This document shows, in pieces, positions 22,289 through 34,180 of a DNA stretch of 64,000 nucleotides. The stretch comes from Collybia mongolica (lineage: Eukaryota; Basidiomycota; Agaricomycetes; Agaricales; Clitocybaceae): assembly GCA_013420905.1 (NCBI GenBank), contig JAAXNY010000006.1:248001-312000 (forward strand), given 5' to 3'. The notes below the pieces were generated by a model that searched no databases, had not been told where the DNA came from, and saw nothing but the letters and a program-made list of their open reading frames with translations. Numbering within the stretch: position 1 is the first letter of the stretch; each line of letters starts with the position of its first letter. The translations under genes were made by a program, and so were the position numbers.

Positions 22289-23227
22289 CTCTGTGAAGAT
22301 CGAGTTTATGAATGACCATCCTGGTCTTCCGGTTTTTATATCAGTTGCTGAAGCTAATAAAAGCAGAGCACATTTGGAGAAAACTTACTGTACCCGGTAG
22401 AAAAGACTCTCCCCTCGGGTGTCGGGAGCCAATCTTGCAGTTCTACCTATGACATTAGGCACTTATCTGACAGGAAATGATCAAAATGTTTGTGTAGTTG
22501 GTAACCTCCCAGTATACCATGGATCGCCACAGCACTTGTACAGCAATATGATGTTCAGGCTGGCACAAATGACTGATTCCAACTAATGACCATAGATGTA
22601 TAGCAACAGTTGTTAAGACTTACACAGAATCGGGATAATCGTATCTCAGTGCTACACAATGTGAGCCGTGTCGGAGTCCTTTCGAGGAACCACGGAAGCC
22701 TTCAAATACCAATGTCAGCACATATGACATACCGTCTAGCATTGTGCTAGCCGCCGCATCAGACGCTGAGGATTCTGACTCGTATTGTCTGGTGCAAATG
22801 AGGACATGTATATTTAGCAAACCGCAAATTCCGTTGCTTGGGGCTGGCTTTACCTGACGGAGATTGTAGTGTTTATCCAGGTGTCTCTTGTCATTCCATC
22901 AAAGTGATTGTGGCATCAAATGATGATAAGTAGCCCGAGTATGTGAACCTAAACAATGGGTTCTGCCTTACCTTCAAAAGAATTCTGACAGAAAAAATAT
23001 ACAACATTTGAGTGCTTGAGACAATCAGGTTCATGAGCCCTATCACTATGTACCTGTTTGACAAGACAAGACAAGAACCAACTGAAATCTGTCAAGGCGT
23101 CCGATTCTGATAAGATATGTCAAACACGATGGCGTGCGAATCAAACAAAATGTACTCGCCCTCATGGTTCGCACTGTGAAATTCCAGTGAGCCTTCCATT
23201 GAATTGATGTCTATTCCATACGAGAAA
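22289..23227. other. Intergenic, no gene recognised
   Basis: The short frames show no similarity to the four array families. A minus-strand frame at 22620-22820 was considered and not supported. Confidence 0.4.
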
Positions 23228-23725
23228 CTACCTCGTTTTCACCATCCCCCACCCCGCACAGTGAGGTGTTTCAAAGATGGCTGACTGGCCAGACGTGATC
23301 GTGAGGTCCAAAGGCAGTGCGACTTGGTTGAATGCCGGAAATAAGAAACACATGATTATCGTAACGAGAAAGGCACTGTCCGAAATATTGAACGAGGTGA
23401 GTCGAGAGCTTACGAATGAGCGAGCGAACGAGGTCCCGAAACTGGCGTTGATTCGACAAAGTTGTGGGCCACGGTCACCAACCGACTGCGACCCCACCAG
23501 TCGGACATAAATAAGTGCAAATAAAAGTCCGTTTGACTGAGCCCGAAGAGAACTTGTAAGATCGAGTCCGTTAGTGACCGCGACATGTAAGTAAAAGTCC
23601 CGCTCGCAAGTAGAAGTCCGTATTGTGCCAATAAACTGCGGTCCGAAGACCTGACCCTCGCAATGATGCGGGGAGTAGGCAGAATCACTTCGCGAATCGT
23701 TGCGGACTAGACGCAGTGGGTGCAT
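23228..23725 (-). other. 165-codon ORF of unknown status
   Basis: An open frame in a stretch with different composition from its surroundings and several AGTCCG repeats (for example 23527, 23566, 23613). The protein is unlike anything I recognise and has no clear signal or domain. It could be a small insertion (MITE-like) rather than a gene, but I could not define ends. Confidence 0.2.
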
Positions 23726-23823
23726 TAATGATTACACTCCGCACAACATCCTCGGAGAGTACAGAAATTATTTGTAGCTAATAATAGTGATGTGATAGTG
23801 TTGATATATGTAGTTGAACGTAT

Positions 23824-25202
23824 CTATTTCTCAGTTCCAACGGTGTGCGTTTCGGAGGAATGATTCTCGGAGTCGATAGTCGCAAAAAGACTCGACGGTA
23901 TGTGCACATCGGTTGGTGAGAGCTGGTGGCTATTGGCGAATTTTACGCGGTGATTGAAGTTCACCATCATAGCGTTTGCGTAGAATTTCCCAAAGATGGT
24001 GGAGGGGATTGCCCAATAGTTGCCAAGTCCCGGAATGAATATACAAATCACATATATTATTGCAACCAAGGCTGCCAAACTAGTATTCAATGTGAATTCA
24101 CAATTGATAATAGAATATTTACTGGTGACTGCTCCTGTTCCTATTGCTTGCTTAATAAGCTTGACAAGGAGATTGTGCGTTGAATACCACCCTGAATCCC
24201 GTTGGAGTAGCTGATGGCTCATGAGCACTTAAATTGACACCCTCACCAGTATGTCGCACTCACATGGTACATCATGAGGGCTGCAATGGATGTGTCTACT
24301 AGGACACAGCTAGCTCCCCACAGGATCTTCATGGAGAATCCCAGTCAATATCCCTGCAACACATGACCTGATACTACTCACCACAAAGACGACCGCGAAG
24401 CCCTCACCTTCAGTCGATGGAAAATGCCAATTATGGAGTGGGATGTCTGTGAACTTCGGAACCTTGCCGAGGCTCGCACATAAAAGTTGCAGAATGGCAC
24501 CCTAGTTAATGTCATAATGGACGTCATAACTTCATGTTTTATGATCATGCACTTACTAGGCCGATCAAGACAAAGATGCTCTTCGATTTGGTAAGAATGT
24601 ACAACCGGTATGCGTAGAAGTTCTGCACAATGAACGCAACTAGGCACTATCAATTCAGCATGTACATTTCGGATTCCCCAACATATTAACATACCAACTC
24701 CCCCGAAAACAGGCACGATGTACGTCGTGAGTACATCTGGAATCTCACGGTAGAACAGCTTTCTTGAGCTTGGATCTGTTCTCGCATCCACGAAATTGGC
24801 GAAAGTGTATAATGTGAACGCGTCTCTGGAGAGGAGAGCTGTTTGTGTGGTCTCCAAGGCGAAAACGCCAAAAACAAGTGACTTGCTAAGCCGCTTGTCG
24901 TTGGGAAAGGCTAGGTAATAGAGGTCTAATCAAGTTAGTATAACCTCCATTCTGTTTCCGAAAGTAATAACCCACAGACTTGTACAGACAGGATACCAAA
25001 GAGTATCCAGTTCAACATATATCCAATGAGCTAGAGAGCGTGCTCAACAACCGTGGAGTTGGACCTGAGGCAAGAACCTTACATAGGGGAGAATGCTACC
25101 GATGGTGAGAAGCGTCAGCTCTCCTCGTACATCCATGATACAGAAAGGTAACACTCACATTTCCATGTACTGAAGGTCGATGGGCAGCACCATGGTAGCC
25201 AT
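23824..25202 (-). CDS. DUF6534 multi-pass membrane protein (Y1)
   Basis: Starts MATMVLPIDLQYMEM at 25202 and runs through short introns to the stop at 23824. Recognisable blocks of the basidiomycete DUF6534 family: GYMLNWILFGILSVQV then YYLAFPNDKRLSKSLVFG, TALLSRDAFTLYTFANFVDA, VPVFGGVG, FYAYRLYILTKSK, and in the last exon STHNLLVKLIKQAIGTGAVT and IFGKFYANAMMVNFNHR. The last intron is best read as 51 nt (from GTAAAT at about 24119 to GGCAG), which restores TTLVAIIYVICIF. The predicted topology is seven helices with a short cytoplasmic tail, at the plasma membrane or endomembranes. No molecular function has been assigned to this family. It has the same orientation as its neighbours. Confidence 0.8.
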
Positions 25203-26131
25203 TTTGAATCTGGCATGGGTCCCTTGTGTGTGCACCAGTTGCTTTTAGGGCGCGGTCGAATGTATTGTGATGATCAGTAAGGGCCGCGAAACGCGGCTTC
25301 TTTTTCTGATATGAATCTCGCATGGTAATAGATCCCGAAATTCGCTAGTAAGTTAGTCGCTCGAGATACACTGTTGATAGGACATGAGGTTTAACCTATT
25401 TAGGCCGGGATAATTGAACATGAAAACCATCGATATCCGTATAAAATAAAAAAAAGGCAGACAGGAGTGCAAAAGCCGCTCAGTGATCCGTGTGGAGGAA
25501 AGGCGATTTGTGAATGTAGGAATGCGAGAAGTAGGAATTTAAGTCACGTGATATAGAAAGAGCGAATGCAGGTGCATTACCCCATGGTACCATTTCTGGT
25601 GATTCAGCTAACCCGATGGTCTTGAGTATCAACAATGTCCTAGAATTTTAATAAACCCGGGGTAGTGTCTTGAGGGGCGGCCCTTGATATCTACAGACAA
25701 GTACGCCCCTCAATAGTGAAGTTAGGAAGCTGATACATAACCGGGGGTGGCGAGAATCGTAGAAGTTCGGAGATAGAACGGATTTACCAATGACTTCTAC
25801 GTCAGCCACCGGACTTCGCCAGCCCCCCGCAGTCCAAGCGCCTTGCACAGCACAACGGAGCAGTGGTGAGGACCGCAGGGGTAGTTAGAAAGTTGGGATC
25901 ATTTTGAAGTGGGAACAACAGCCCCAAACTCACACCGAGCCAGAGCTTCTGCTTTATTCATCATATTCATATTTTTTCTTCCCTTCCTGATCGTTTCAAC
26001 CTCTCGCTCAAAGTCTGTATGACTATGCCGTATGTCGGGTAGTCCACGGCCGGCTTCGCGTCCTATTCAATTCGGTCTGGAAGATCGTGTATGGGGTGTG
26101 GGAGTAGTCCGATGAGCGTGATACAGACATC
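25203..26131. other. Intergenic, no gene recognised
   Basis: The upstream region of Y1. Short frames (for example 25648-25848, -) have no support. Confidence 0.4.
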
Positions 26132-26152
26132 GGGGGGGGGGGGGGGGGGGGG
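26132..26152. repeat. 21-bp homopolymer G run
   Basis: An uninterrupted G run on the plus strand, just outside the decayed X copy. Its length could be inaccurate in the assembly. Confidence 0.8.
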
Positions 26153-26700
26153 AAGCGGAGTTATGGAAGCGAACGCCAGTAGCGCGAACCGCGTTGACAT
26201 GCATTATGAAAACGGCCCAGACACGCTACCCCCAGTGGCCAACACAGTCGGAAAGACAGCTGGCGACGCTGCTTTAATGATAGATCCTATTCGTCATGCC
26301 AAAATTTGGAAATTGAAATGACTATGTTATGCAATGGACATCGCTAAAAGCCATAGCAACGATATCGAAAAGAAGGCTGTTCTGAGAAGTTGGGCAGTCG
26401 TCACAACGCTGATAAAGGCCACAGAGTGAGGGGGACGTTCATGGTGATAGAAGATCCCTGTCAAACATCCTCAACAGTAAATTGCGTGTTTGATGATGGG
26501 GAGGCACACTGCCACTGGCGGGCCGCGAAGGTTCACATAACGGTTGAGAGAATGCTCCTCAGACTCAGAACCAGGATAGAGATTGCAGGGATGTTGTTTG
26601 AGATTCAAACCGCGCGATTAAACTCTGGAGCGATGTCAGATCAAACGACAAGAAAAACACATGATATTCAAACACACACCTGAGCCAAAGACGCTTTCAT
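26153..26700 (-). pseudogene. X-family fragment with internal deletion
   Basis: The left part (26160-26360) aligns at nucleotide level to the 3' end of the intact X2 gene (about 29630-29840), sharing for example ATGCAATGGACA and GACGCTGCT. The right part (26470-26690) aligns to the 5' end and upstream flank of X2 (about 30730-30960), for example ATGTTGTTTGAG. The central 0.9 kb, equivalent to 29860-30715, is missing. No usable reading frame remains. Confidence 0.75.
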
Positions 26701-27328
26701 GATGAAGCCTTCTCAACTCCTGTTTGAATCATAGAAACCTCAGATACGATTTCGCTCTGTTATAAAAAAAAATGACCAAAACTCGGAACCAAAATTTGAA
26801 TAGCTCTGGACCATCCTACGTGATTCCAGTTGCATTACAGAGCGTCAGGGTCGAGGATATTGGCTTGAGGATAAGTTTGGTTTGCTCGTGGTGCTTAGAA
26901 TGGTCAGACATTGTGGAAAAAATGAATTGACAAAGCTTGAACGAAAGGTCACACGCTCGTGATGTGACAGATGACATATCACACGTATATTGTGCTCACA
27001 TAGTACATCATGAGAGATGCGATAGGTATGCCTAAGCAGTCTCAACGAGGCTAGCCCCCACTAGATATCATAGAGAGCCCTGGTCAGTATGTCTAGTATC
27101 TACGGCACACTATAAAGACGCGTACGGGCGCGAAGTGGCGAACATCCATTCTAGAATGGGTGACTGGGATGTATGTAAAGTGCAAGACCTTTCCTAGCTT
27201 GCATTTAATGATTATAGAACGGCACCCTATTTAGCGACACACGAAGTCAGTATTCAGGCTTATAAACATGCACGTAATAAAGACAAGAAAGCTCTTCCAT
27301 TCCGTAAGGATGAACAGTGGGCATAGAT

Positions 27329-28374
27329 TAGTGCTGCCGCAGTTCGGTTCTGAACCGCGGTTCGAATGTGAACTGTTCAGAACTGGACCGAAGTTCAGTT
27401 CAAGGTTCAAAGGTTTTGTTGAACTGAACCGAAAGTTCAGTTCAGGGTTCAGGCAGGGGGAAGGAAAGGTGAACTCGTTCGAACCCGTTCGAACCTGTTC
27501 GAACCGATGAGCGCAGCGTTGAATTTTTTTCAAGAGTGGAGATGCAACTCATGCAAGATCGTGAGTGTGTCGCGAGAATCTGTTCAGGGCTCAGGACAAG
27601 GACCAAGGCACCAACTTGAATGTGGAAAATGCTGACAGGATCTTAGTCAAGGGAGATAAGGCACAGGGCCAATATGGCTACGCGTGGATGCGTGAATCCG
27701 TTCGCAGCCGCCATGATGCAGAACGTGGGAAAGCCAATCCTCGCGACGAATTTAAGAAGTATCTGGAGAGCCCTCTTGAAGATGGAGTTGTCGATGTCAT
27801 TGGATATTGGGGTGTACGTCCTCCCTGAAATATTCATTGTCACACATACCAACACTGTTACAGAAGAACTCTGGGCCACACCATTATCCTACTTAGGCTT
27901 GGATGGCCCGGGACTACCTTGCCATCCAGGGTTCTGTGACACCCTCGGAGCATGCATTTTCAGGTGGTGGGATCACTGGGACAGCTCGCCGCAGCTGCCT
28001 CACCCCCGATGCATTTGAGGCACTCCAAATTCTGAAAAGCGCGTATCAAAATGGCCACATCGGGGCACCTGCCGACACTCAGGTTCAGGTTGATAATAAT
28101 ACAGGAGATTGGGAGACTTTGGTTGCCATGGAGGTTTGTTGTGATGATAGGGATTTGTCTTGATGTTGCCATCTGCTCTATCATAACTCGTTCAATATAT
28201 TTTGTATTCGGTTCCCAGTTCGAACGCCGTTCGAACCGGAACTGAACCCCCCTTGAACCTGAACCAACAGTTCAGTCCAACGTTCAACAACATGCCTGAA
28301 CTGAACTTTCAGTTCAGTTCTAAGTTCACAAAAAATTGTGAGGAACCGGACTGAACTGAACCGCGGCAGCACTA
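27329..28374 (+). mobile_element. hAT-superfamily element, internally deleted
   Basis: The inverted ends TAGTGCTGCCGC and GCGGCAGCACTA are flanked by a perfect 8-bp target duplication, GCATAGAT, at 27321-27328 and 28375-28382. Both ends carry clusters of GTTCGAAC and GTTCAGTTC repeats (27340-27510 and 28195-28355). At 1046 bp it is far shorter than an autonomous hAT (usually 2.5-4 kb). It keeps only the 3' coding part of the transposase. Confidence 0.95.
27565..28163 (+). pseudogene. hAT transposase C-terminal (dimerisation) region
   Basis: Two exons (to 27813 and from 27897) join cleanly across an 83-nt intron beginning GTACGT and ending CTTAG: ...VVDVIGYWG | AWMARDYLAIQG... The second exon is the hAT dimerisation domain (QGSVTPSEHAFSGGGITGTA, LTPDAFEALQILKSAYQNGH). 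The catalytic core and BED finger are absent. The domain itself has no stop, so decay after the internal deletion has been slight. Confidence 0.85.
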
Positions 28375-28960
28375 GCATAGATGCTATCTACGCATAGAAC
28401 ATAACTGGGCATCATTATATCAGCAAGCCTTGTCTCGACCTATGATACATAGCAACATACCCTTTTAGTATGAGGACTTATCGAAGTTCTGTCTAGCCTG
28501 TAATGGGGTAATGTCTTGAAGTCCTGAACGAGTTGCACAATAGCCTGCGAGTGATCTCTGTTATCACATTTCCAATGTCGGTGAACGTGTATCATATGAA
28601 CGCTTCTCTGGAGAGCAAAATGCTGCGCTACCTCCAAGGTATAAACCTTAATGCTAAGTCATTTATCCTAGATAGTGAAAGTCTAGGCGAGTTAAATAGC
28701 CCTCACTTCTAGGTCTAAACGTTACTAAACTCACAGATTTGTACCGATGGGGCACTGGGAGGCATCTGATCCAACATAGATCCAACGAGCTAGGGCAGTC
28801 AACAACTATAAATGTTGGAACGCGGGTAAAAAACGTTACCTACCAAGGCAGAATACTACTGATTGCGAAATGCGTCGGGTCTTGCATGGCCATACCACAA
28901 CAACGGTGTGGCAGGCATTTTAAAAGTGGCGGGGGTCGCATGATGATGCGGGGAGCGAAC

Positions 28961-29548
28961 GAAAGGATACTGTTGCGGATAGAATAATGCGCAATTGATG
29001 TAAACCCCACAAATATGAAACTGTACGTATTCATTCTAATCGAGCCTGGTAGATTGAACGTGGAGATAGTTGAATGTCCATGAGGAACAAATAGTTTTGA
29101 TGCAATGTACGGGAGTCTGTGTATCGGGCGGAGAGAGGTGTGGTATGTGAATGCGAGAAGTGAAAATAAGAACCGGGAGAAGTACAATAGCCCTTGAAAT
29201 TGTTTTTGATCATTTCGCAAATCAGATGGACTTGAGCATTAGCCACGGCCCAGAATATACCCAAGTTCTTGCGCAGCAACTTTCAACGGATATCCGTCTG
29301 CCCCAGCTACTGTACGATTCATAATTTAAACGCCCCCCGTAACAGATTGCAAATATGATGAATGCAATTGGGAACTCGCTATACACCACATGCGGTGCAC
29401 CCACTGGCTTCTTCGCGGTTTGGCTGTCGGGTGCGATGCGGAGCAGGCTTTTGTGAGGCTGTTGCTGTAGTAATTCTTGCTACGAATTACGGCCGCCTTT
29501 GTCCATCTGGGATTTGAGTGTGCAACTGCCTACTTCTTCCTCAAACGA
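28961..29548. other. Intergenic, no gene recognised
   Basis: It lies between the decayed Y2 and X2. Nothing is supported. Confidence 0.4.
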
Positions 29549-30719
29549 TCATATGTGGGGGATAAATGTAGTCCAGTGAACAGTGGTGTAGGCATCGGGT
29601 GGGAGAGAACGGAGAGTTGTGAAAGCAAGTGCCAGTAGTGCCAGCCGTGCTGCGACGTATAACGAAAATAGCACAAACACAATAATCTTGTGCAAGGTGC
29701 CGCTGCCAGTGGAGAGCGTAACCGGCATAATGACTGGAGACGCTGCTGTAATGACAGATCCTATACGCCAAGCTAATTTCTCGGCATAAGTTGGAAACTG
29801 AAATGACCATGGTATGCAATGGACACCACCAAAAGCCACAGCAACAATAACGAAAACGAGGCCATTCCAAGGAGTCTGGGCGTTATCAATCCCTGAGTCA
29901 AAGATGGATAGACTCGTTTTTGAGTAACCTGTCTGTACACAGTTGTCTTGCGTATTCTCGTGCGGTGCAACAGCAATATAGATAGGTCGTTCCACATCGA
30001 GCGGTTTATGCCACCACAGTGCATACGTAGCACAATTGAGGATGGCGAATGCTAGTGTTGTGATTTCTAATTCCGTGATAGGAAGGCGCTCCACAGCCCG
30101 GGCGATTAGTTGGAGTATAAACCAACTCGTCTGGACAATGACAAACCCCTTCGTCAGTGAATCTCCTTTACTTTTATCCTGAATATCCTCTTGAGTGAAG
30201 GATAACCTTCCGTTGTGCAGGTATGCGTCGATGTCCATGGGGTGGAGAATGTAAGCTTCATCACTGTCCTTTTCACCAATCATGAAGCCTCCCATGTGGA
30301 CAAAGAACGCGTGGGATAAAGTCCAATTTTCCTCTACAGAAATTCACATCAGACGGCCTCACAGACGTGTGGATGGATGAAGTACCTTCAGGTATGGTGG
30401 TTAGCAACTGCTGTGCAGCGACTCTCTGCTCCCATGCAGTCAGGATGATGGCTTCTGGCGCGATTAGCGCAGCGACAAAGGCGCCAGCACTACGTCCGAA
30501 TTTCCATAACCTTCCCTTTCCCTGCTTCGGGATGTTTGGATGGATAGCGAGCCAAGTACATGTGAAGATGACTACCAAACAGCTCCAGATGATATCCCAG
30601 ATGCTCCGACAGTGGCCAAGGTCACGGCACGATTTCTCGCTCTCGTCAAAATCCGCGAACTGCGCGCGCGCACTGAATGCTGATGGAAAGTATAGGATGG
30701 TGAGGAGAGCGCTCATCAT
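29549..30719 (-). CDS. X-family polytopic membrane protein, intact (X2)
   Basis: Two exons, 30719-30386 and 30333-29549, encode 372 residues. The first ATG gives a signal peptide (MMSALLTILYFPSAFSARA). Then follow the family hallmark CRDLGHCRSIWDIIWSC and TCTWLAIHPNIPK (about residues 38-72), a conserved soluble loop (SHAFFVHMGGFM, ILHPMDIDAYLHNGRLSF, EDIQDKSKGDSLTKGF) and helices such as LPITELEITTLAFAILNCAT, GLVFVIVAVAFGGVHCIPW and IIVFVLFSLYVAARLALLAL. I recognise this as an abundant Agaricomycete membrane protein family without assigned function. It is the intact member of a duplicated X-Y unit. The signal peptide suggests entry at the ER and a surface or vacuolar location, which is inference. 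Confidence 0.85.
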
Positions 30720-31955
30720 GGGGGTTCCTCCTAAAGTCTTCAGCAACAAATTACACGTGTTTGATGAAGTGGAAGCACTGCCACCGGCTGGGCAGGGTGA
30801 ATGAAGCCTCACATGACGCGGACGGGTGGAAGAAGGCTGGAGGCCGTGAAGAAGAAAGGTGGCAAGAATGTTGTTTGAGGAATATCAAAGCGTTTGGGTA
30901 TTACAGCTCTTGAGGATATCAGATAAAACGACAAAACAAAAATATTACACCGACCCACACCTGGGCCCGAAATGCTGTTCCACGAGACAAGCCTTCTCAA
31001 CCCCCAACCCAGCCGAAACCAGGTTGCGAAGTGTTCTCCCGCGAGAGCCGATATTGAGTGATAGTAAATATCCTCAAATTTGCGGCGTGGGCGATGTTGT
31101 AAAAGACGGCCGGGACTTGGAGCCGATCAAGCTTTTGAACATTTTATATGAATGCCTGATGCATCCCAGAGCCCTAGAATCAGAGTTAATAGTATGATGG
31201 TGGGTATAGTATGCCTGTAGCGATCAGAATAGATATTGTGAAAGTAATTCAAGAGTTGAGCATTCCCCAAGCTTAAACGAAATGTCACGCGCTCGTGATG
31301 TGACAAGCTCGCGTACACAGCGAAGGCGGGTATGAGTGTCATCCACCTCCCATACAAAGACACGAATTTATAATCTGACTACGGGAGACTTTGAGACCCC
31401 AAAATCTATCGAACGACGAAAATGGCCCAGACGGACCTTTTAGCTGGTCTGTGAAGTCCTACCGTGGCTAGAAGGAAGAAAAATCTTGCATGCCTAGATT
31501 CACGTGAATGGTTCACCGAATTATCATTATGATCTATGGGCAACAAGTACCCTCATCTCCGTGATGTTGAGGTATTGTGCGGACCAGATATCAGATGGAG
31601 GTGGTTTATTCAAGCTGTCCTCCATGCCATTACAGCCATCAGTTCAAAACTGGATTGCAAGATCCTGAGATCCAGGCCTGCAGAAGTGGTCTGAGATGGA
31701 AGGTAGCTTTGGAATCTTTTTACCTATGTACGGCTAAACAGGCGTCAGGTCCCCGGAAGCTTCTCTATATGTTCGGGAAAAATTGCAGATTCGTTTCCCC
31801 AAAACAACGAATTTCCCGTCTAGATTCGCGGTCTCCGGAGTCTGGGGGTTGGAATTGTCGACGGCCAGTGACTGGTCGTCGTCGTCAGAGAGAAACGTAG
31901 GTGTGAATGTTTTCTTTAGTGAAGTTACTTGACAGTTACATATTTATTACAATAT
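30720..31955. other. Duplicated spacer upstream of X2
   Basis: The parts at 30730-30970 and 31240-31310 (AAGCTTAAACGAAATGTCAC...GTGATGTGACAAG) are copies of 26470-26690 and 26930-26970, so the segmental duplication includes non-coding DNA. No gene is seen. Confidence 0.5.
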
Positions 31956-33354
31956 TTAGTGTTGGGTTGAGACGGACACTCTGGAGGTCTGAGTCTGTGA
32001 AGTGGCAAAAAGACTAGATGGTATGTGGATATCGGACGGCTGGATTTTATGGATATTAGAAAACTCCATCCGGTGGTTAAAATTCACCATCATGGCGTTT
32101 GAGTAGAGTTTCCCCAGGATAATCGGTGGAATGCACCAATAGCTGATCAGTTGTGGTAGAAACAAGAAAAGAACGTAGATCATCGCAACCATAGCTGGCG
32201 TTTCGTTCCAACTCAGTATGCGCTGGAATCAACAATAAAGGGCGACTCGCCAGTGACTGCGCCAGTCTCAACAGCTCTTCCGACAAGCTTGACAAGGAGT
32301 GTATGTGTCGACTTCCATCCTGAATCGCGTCGAATTAGCTAATGTATAATTCATCAGCTCACAATTGAAGAAGCACAATGTATCAGTGGATTGCACTCAC
32401 ATGGTACATCATAAGAACTGCAATTGCTATATCCACAAACGCACTACCTACCCCCCACACGAGCTTCGTAGAAGACCTAATCAACACTTCGTAAAGGTAG
32501 ATAATTTCAAGGCCAATTACCACAAAGATGGCTGCGCGGTCTTCGCCTTCCAACGATGGAGCGAAGAAATCGTAGAATGGGATATTTGCGAACTGCGGAA
32601 CCCCGCCCAAAGTCGCACCTAAGAACTGCAGAATAGCCCCCTGGCCGGCGTTACGATCAAAGACCAAGAATCCCCACTTACGACAACGTACTTACCAAGG
32701 CAATAAAAATCAGAATGATCTTCGATTTCGTGAGGATGAAAAGACGGTATGCGTAAAAGACCTGTACAGCGAACGCAACTTTACATCGCCATTCAGTGAG
32801 TATTTCTCGGGTCCTCAAGAAATAACCGCGTACCAATTCCGCCTATCACGGGCACGGCATACTTTGTGAGTACAACTGGGATTGCACGATAGAGCGGCCT
32901 TTCTGGGCTGGGGTCCGCATTCACGTCCACGACATTGGCGAATGTGTACATTGTGAAGGCATCCTGCGAGAGTAGAATTGTCTGTACAATTTCCAAGAAA
33001 TAAATTCCGAAAACAAGCGTTTTGCTAAGGTGTTTATCCCTGGGAAAGGCTAGGTAATAGAGGTCTAATGGAGCTTGTAAGCTTAACGTCACCCACAGAC
33101 TCAATCGATTGTGCTTACAGACTTGTACTGACAGAATACCGAAGAGCACCCAATTCAATAAATACCCAATGAGCTATGAATGTGATATTCAACAAGCGCG
33201 GACCTGGAAGCGAGGTAAGCGCCTCACGAAGGGAAGGGTATTACTGGTCGTGAAAGGTGAGAAAACTAGTTCAAACATTGGTTCACAGGGAACATACTCA
33301 CACCACAAAATACCAGGAGTCGATAGGCTGTACCGTAGTTTTGCTGGTCGCCAT
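31956..33354 (-). CDS. DUF6534 multi-pass membrane protein (Y3)
   Basis: Starts MATSKTTVQPIDSWYF at 33354. Exons show GYLLNWVLFGILSVQV | YLYYLAFPRDKHLSKTLV, ILLSQDAFTMYTFANVVDV, AVPVIGGIG | VFYAYRLFILTKSKIILIFI, GAILQFLGATLGGVPQFANI, FVDIAIAVLMMYHV and, after the last intron, AMVAMIYVLFLFLPQLISYW, LGKLYSNAMMVNFNHRMEF and a polar tail. All joins are in frame. The last intron appears to be GC-AG: GTCACTG | GCGAGT...GCCAG | CTATGG. Seven TM helices are expected. This is the intact partner of the decayed Y2 and lies next to X2, forming an X-Y pair on the same strand. Confidence 0.85.
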
Positions 33355-34180
33355 TTTACCTTGAAATCATTGCCATCCCATCCACTTGTAGGTCCACGGC
33401 GAAAGCATTACTGATGATCAGGAAAGGAATATCCGGGACCCGACTAAACCGGACAGTCTGATACGTCTAGAATCTTTGTGTTGTTCGAGGTATCGGGTTG
33501 TTGATCGATAGGAAGCAGAACACCGCGATTGCGGGCGTGAAGCTATGCGCATTCGGCGGCCTACTCAACCTATTCACACCGATAAACCATTGATATGATG
33601 ATATGGAGGCGTGCACCGCTTCGATACCCTGTGCAATCATCCGGCCAGTAGTGCCGTGAGACCTATGAGTCAGCATTCGATTCCTCTGGTGCAGGTTCTC
33701 GAGATGGAAGTGGCGCAGCTGATGAATCAGAAGTCGCTATATATATATATTTAGTCTCATCTACTTCAGACATGCACAAGTCCGCCATACACTGCATGGC
33801 CGGACACCATATGGGCAGGAAAAATATACCTGGCTAAATACCTATTATTGTTCTGGATATCATCGAATGCTCCAGTTGTAACCACCACTGGAAAATAGAT
33901 GACCATATATGTAAAAGAACTTCAGAGCTGTGACTTGATTTAGTATGAGACGACGCTTAGGTGCCAAACCCTATGGTGTGAGCATTGGGTACTGACTGGA
34001 AGACTGCCGGCCATGGTGTAAATTCGCCCATGGGGAAAGTGCCGTAAATACGAGCTGAGTGGTCACTGAGCGCTCCGATTACCCGTATCATACAAAAGCT
34101 TCTTGAGAATTGAGATCAATCAATGATCGTTGAGATCTTAGACCATCATGATCAATAGATTGATATGGCCAAGGCAATTC
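33355..34180. other. Intergenic, no gene recognised
   Basis: Contains a short TA repeat (about 33738-33751). The frame at 33467-33676 (-) is unsupported. Confidence 0.4.

Larger units (their letters stand above)
26840..28960 (-). pseudogene. DUF6534 (Y family) decayed copy split by a hAT relic (Y2)
   Basis: Nucleotide similarity to Y1 and Y3 runs on both sides of the insertion: the segment with ATGTGACAG...CACATAGTACATCATGAGAG (26955-27020) and, beyond the hAT, the region around 28570-28620 equivalent to the DAFTMYTFAN exon of Y3. The exons are full of frameshifts and stops. The hAT element occupies 27329-28374. The copy pairs with the X fragment on its left as one duplicated X-Y unit. Confidence 0.75.

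Noticed and set aside
29549..30719. GPCR or pheromone receptor for X2 and the Y genes
   Set aside because: The multi-helix topology is suggestive, but no Ste3 or Ste2 motifs are present and the sequences match other basidiomycete families of unknown function.
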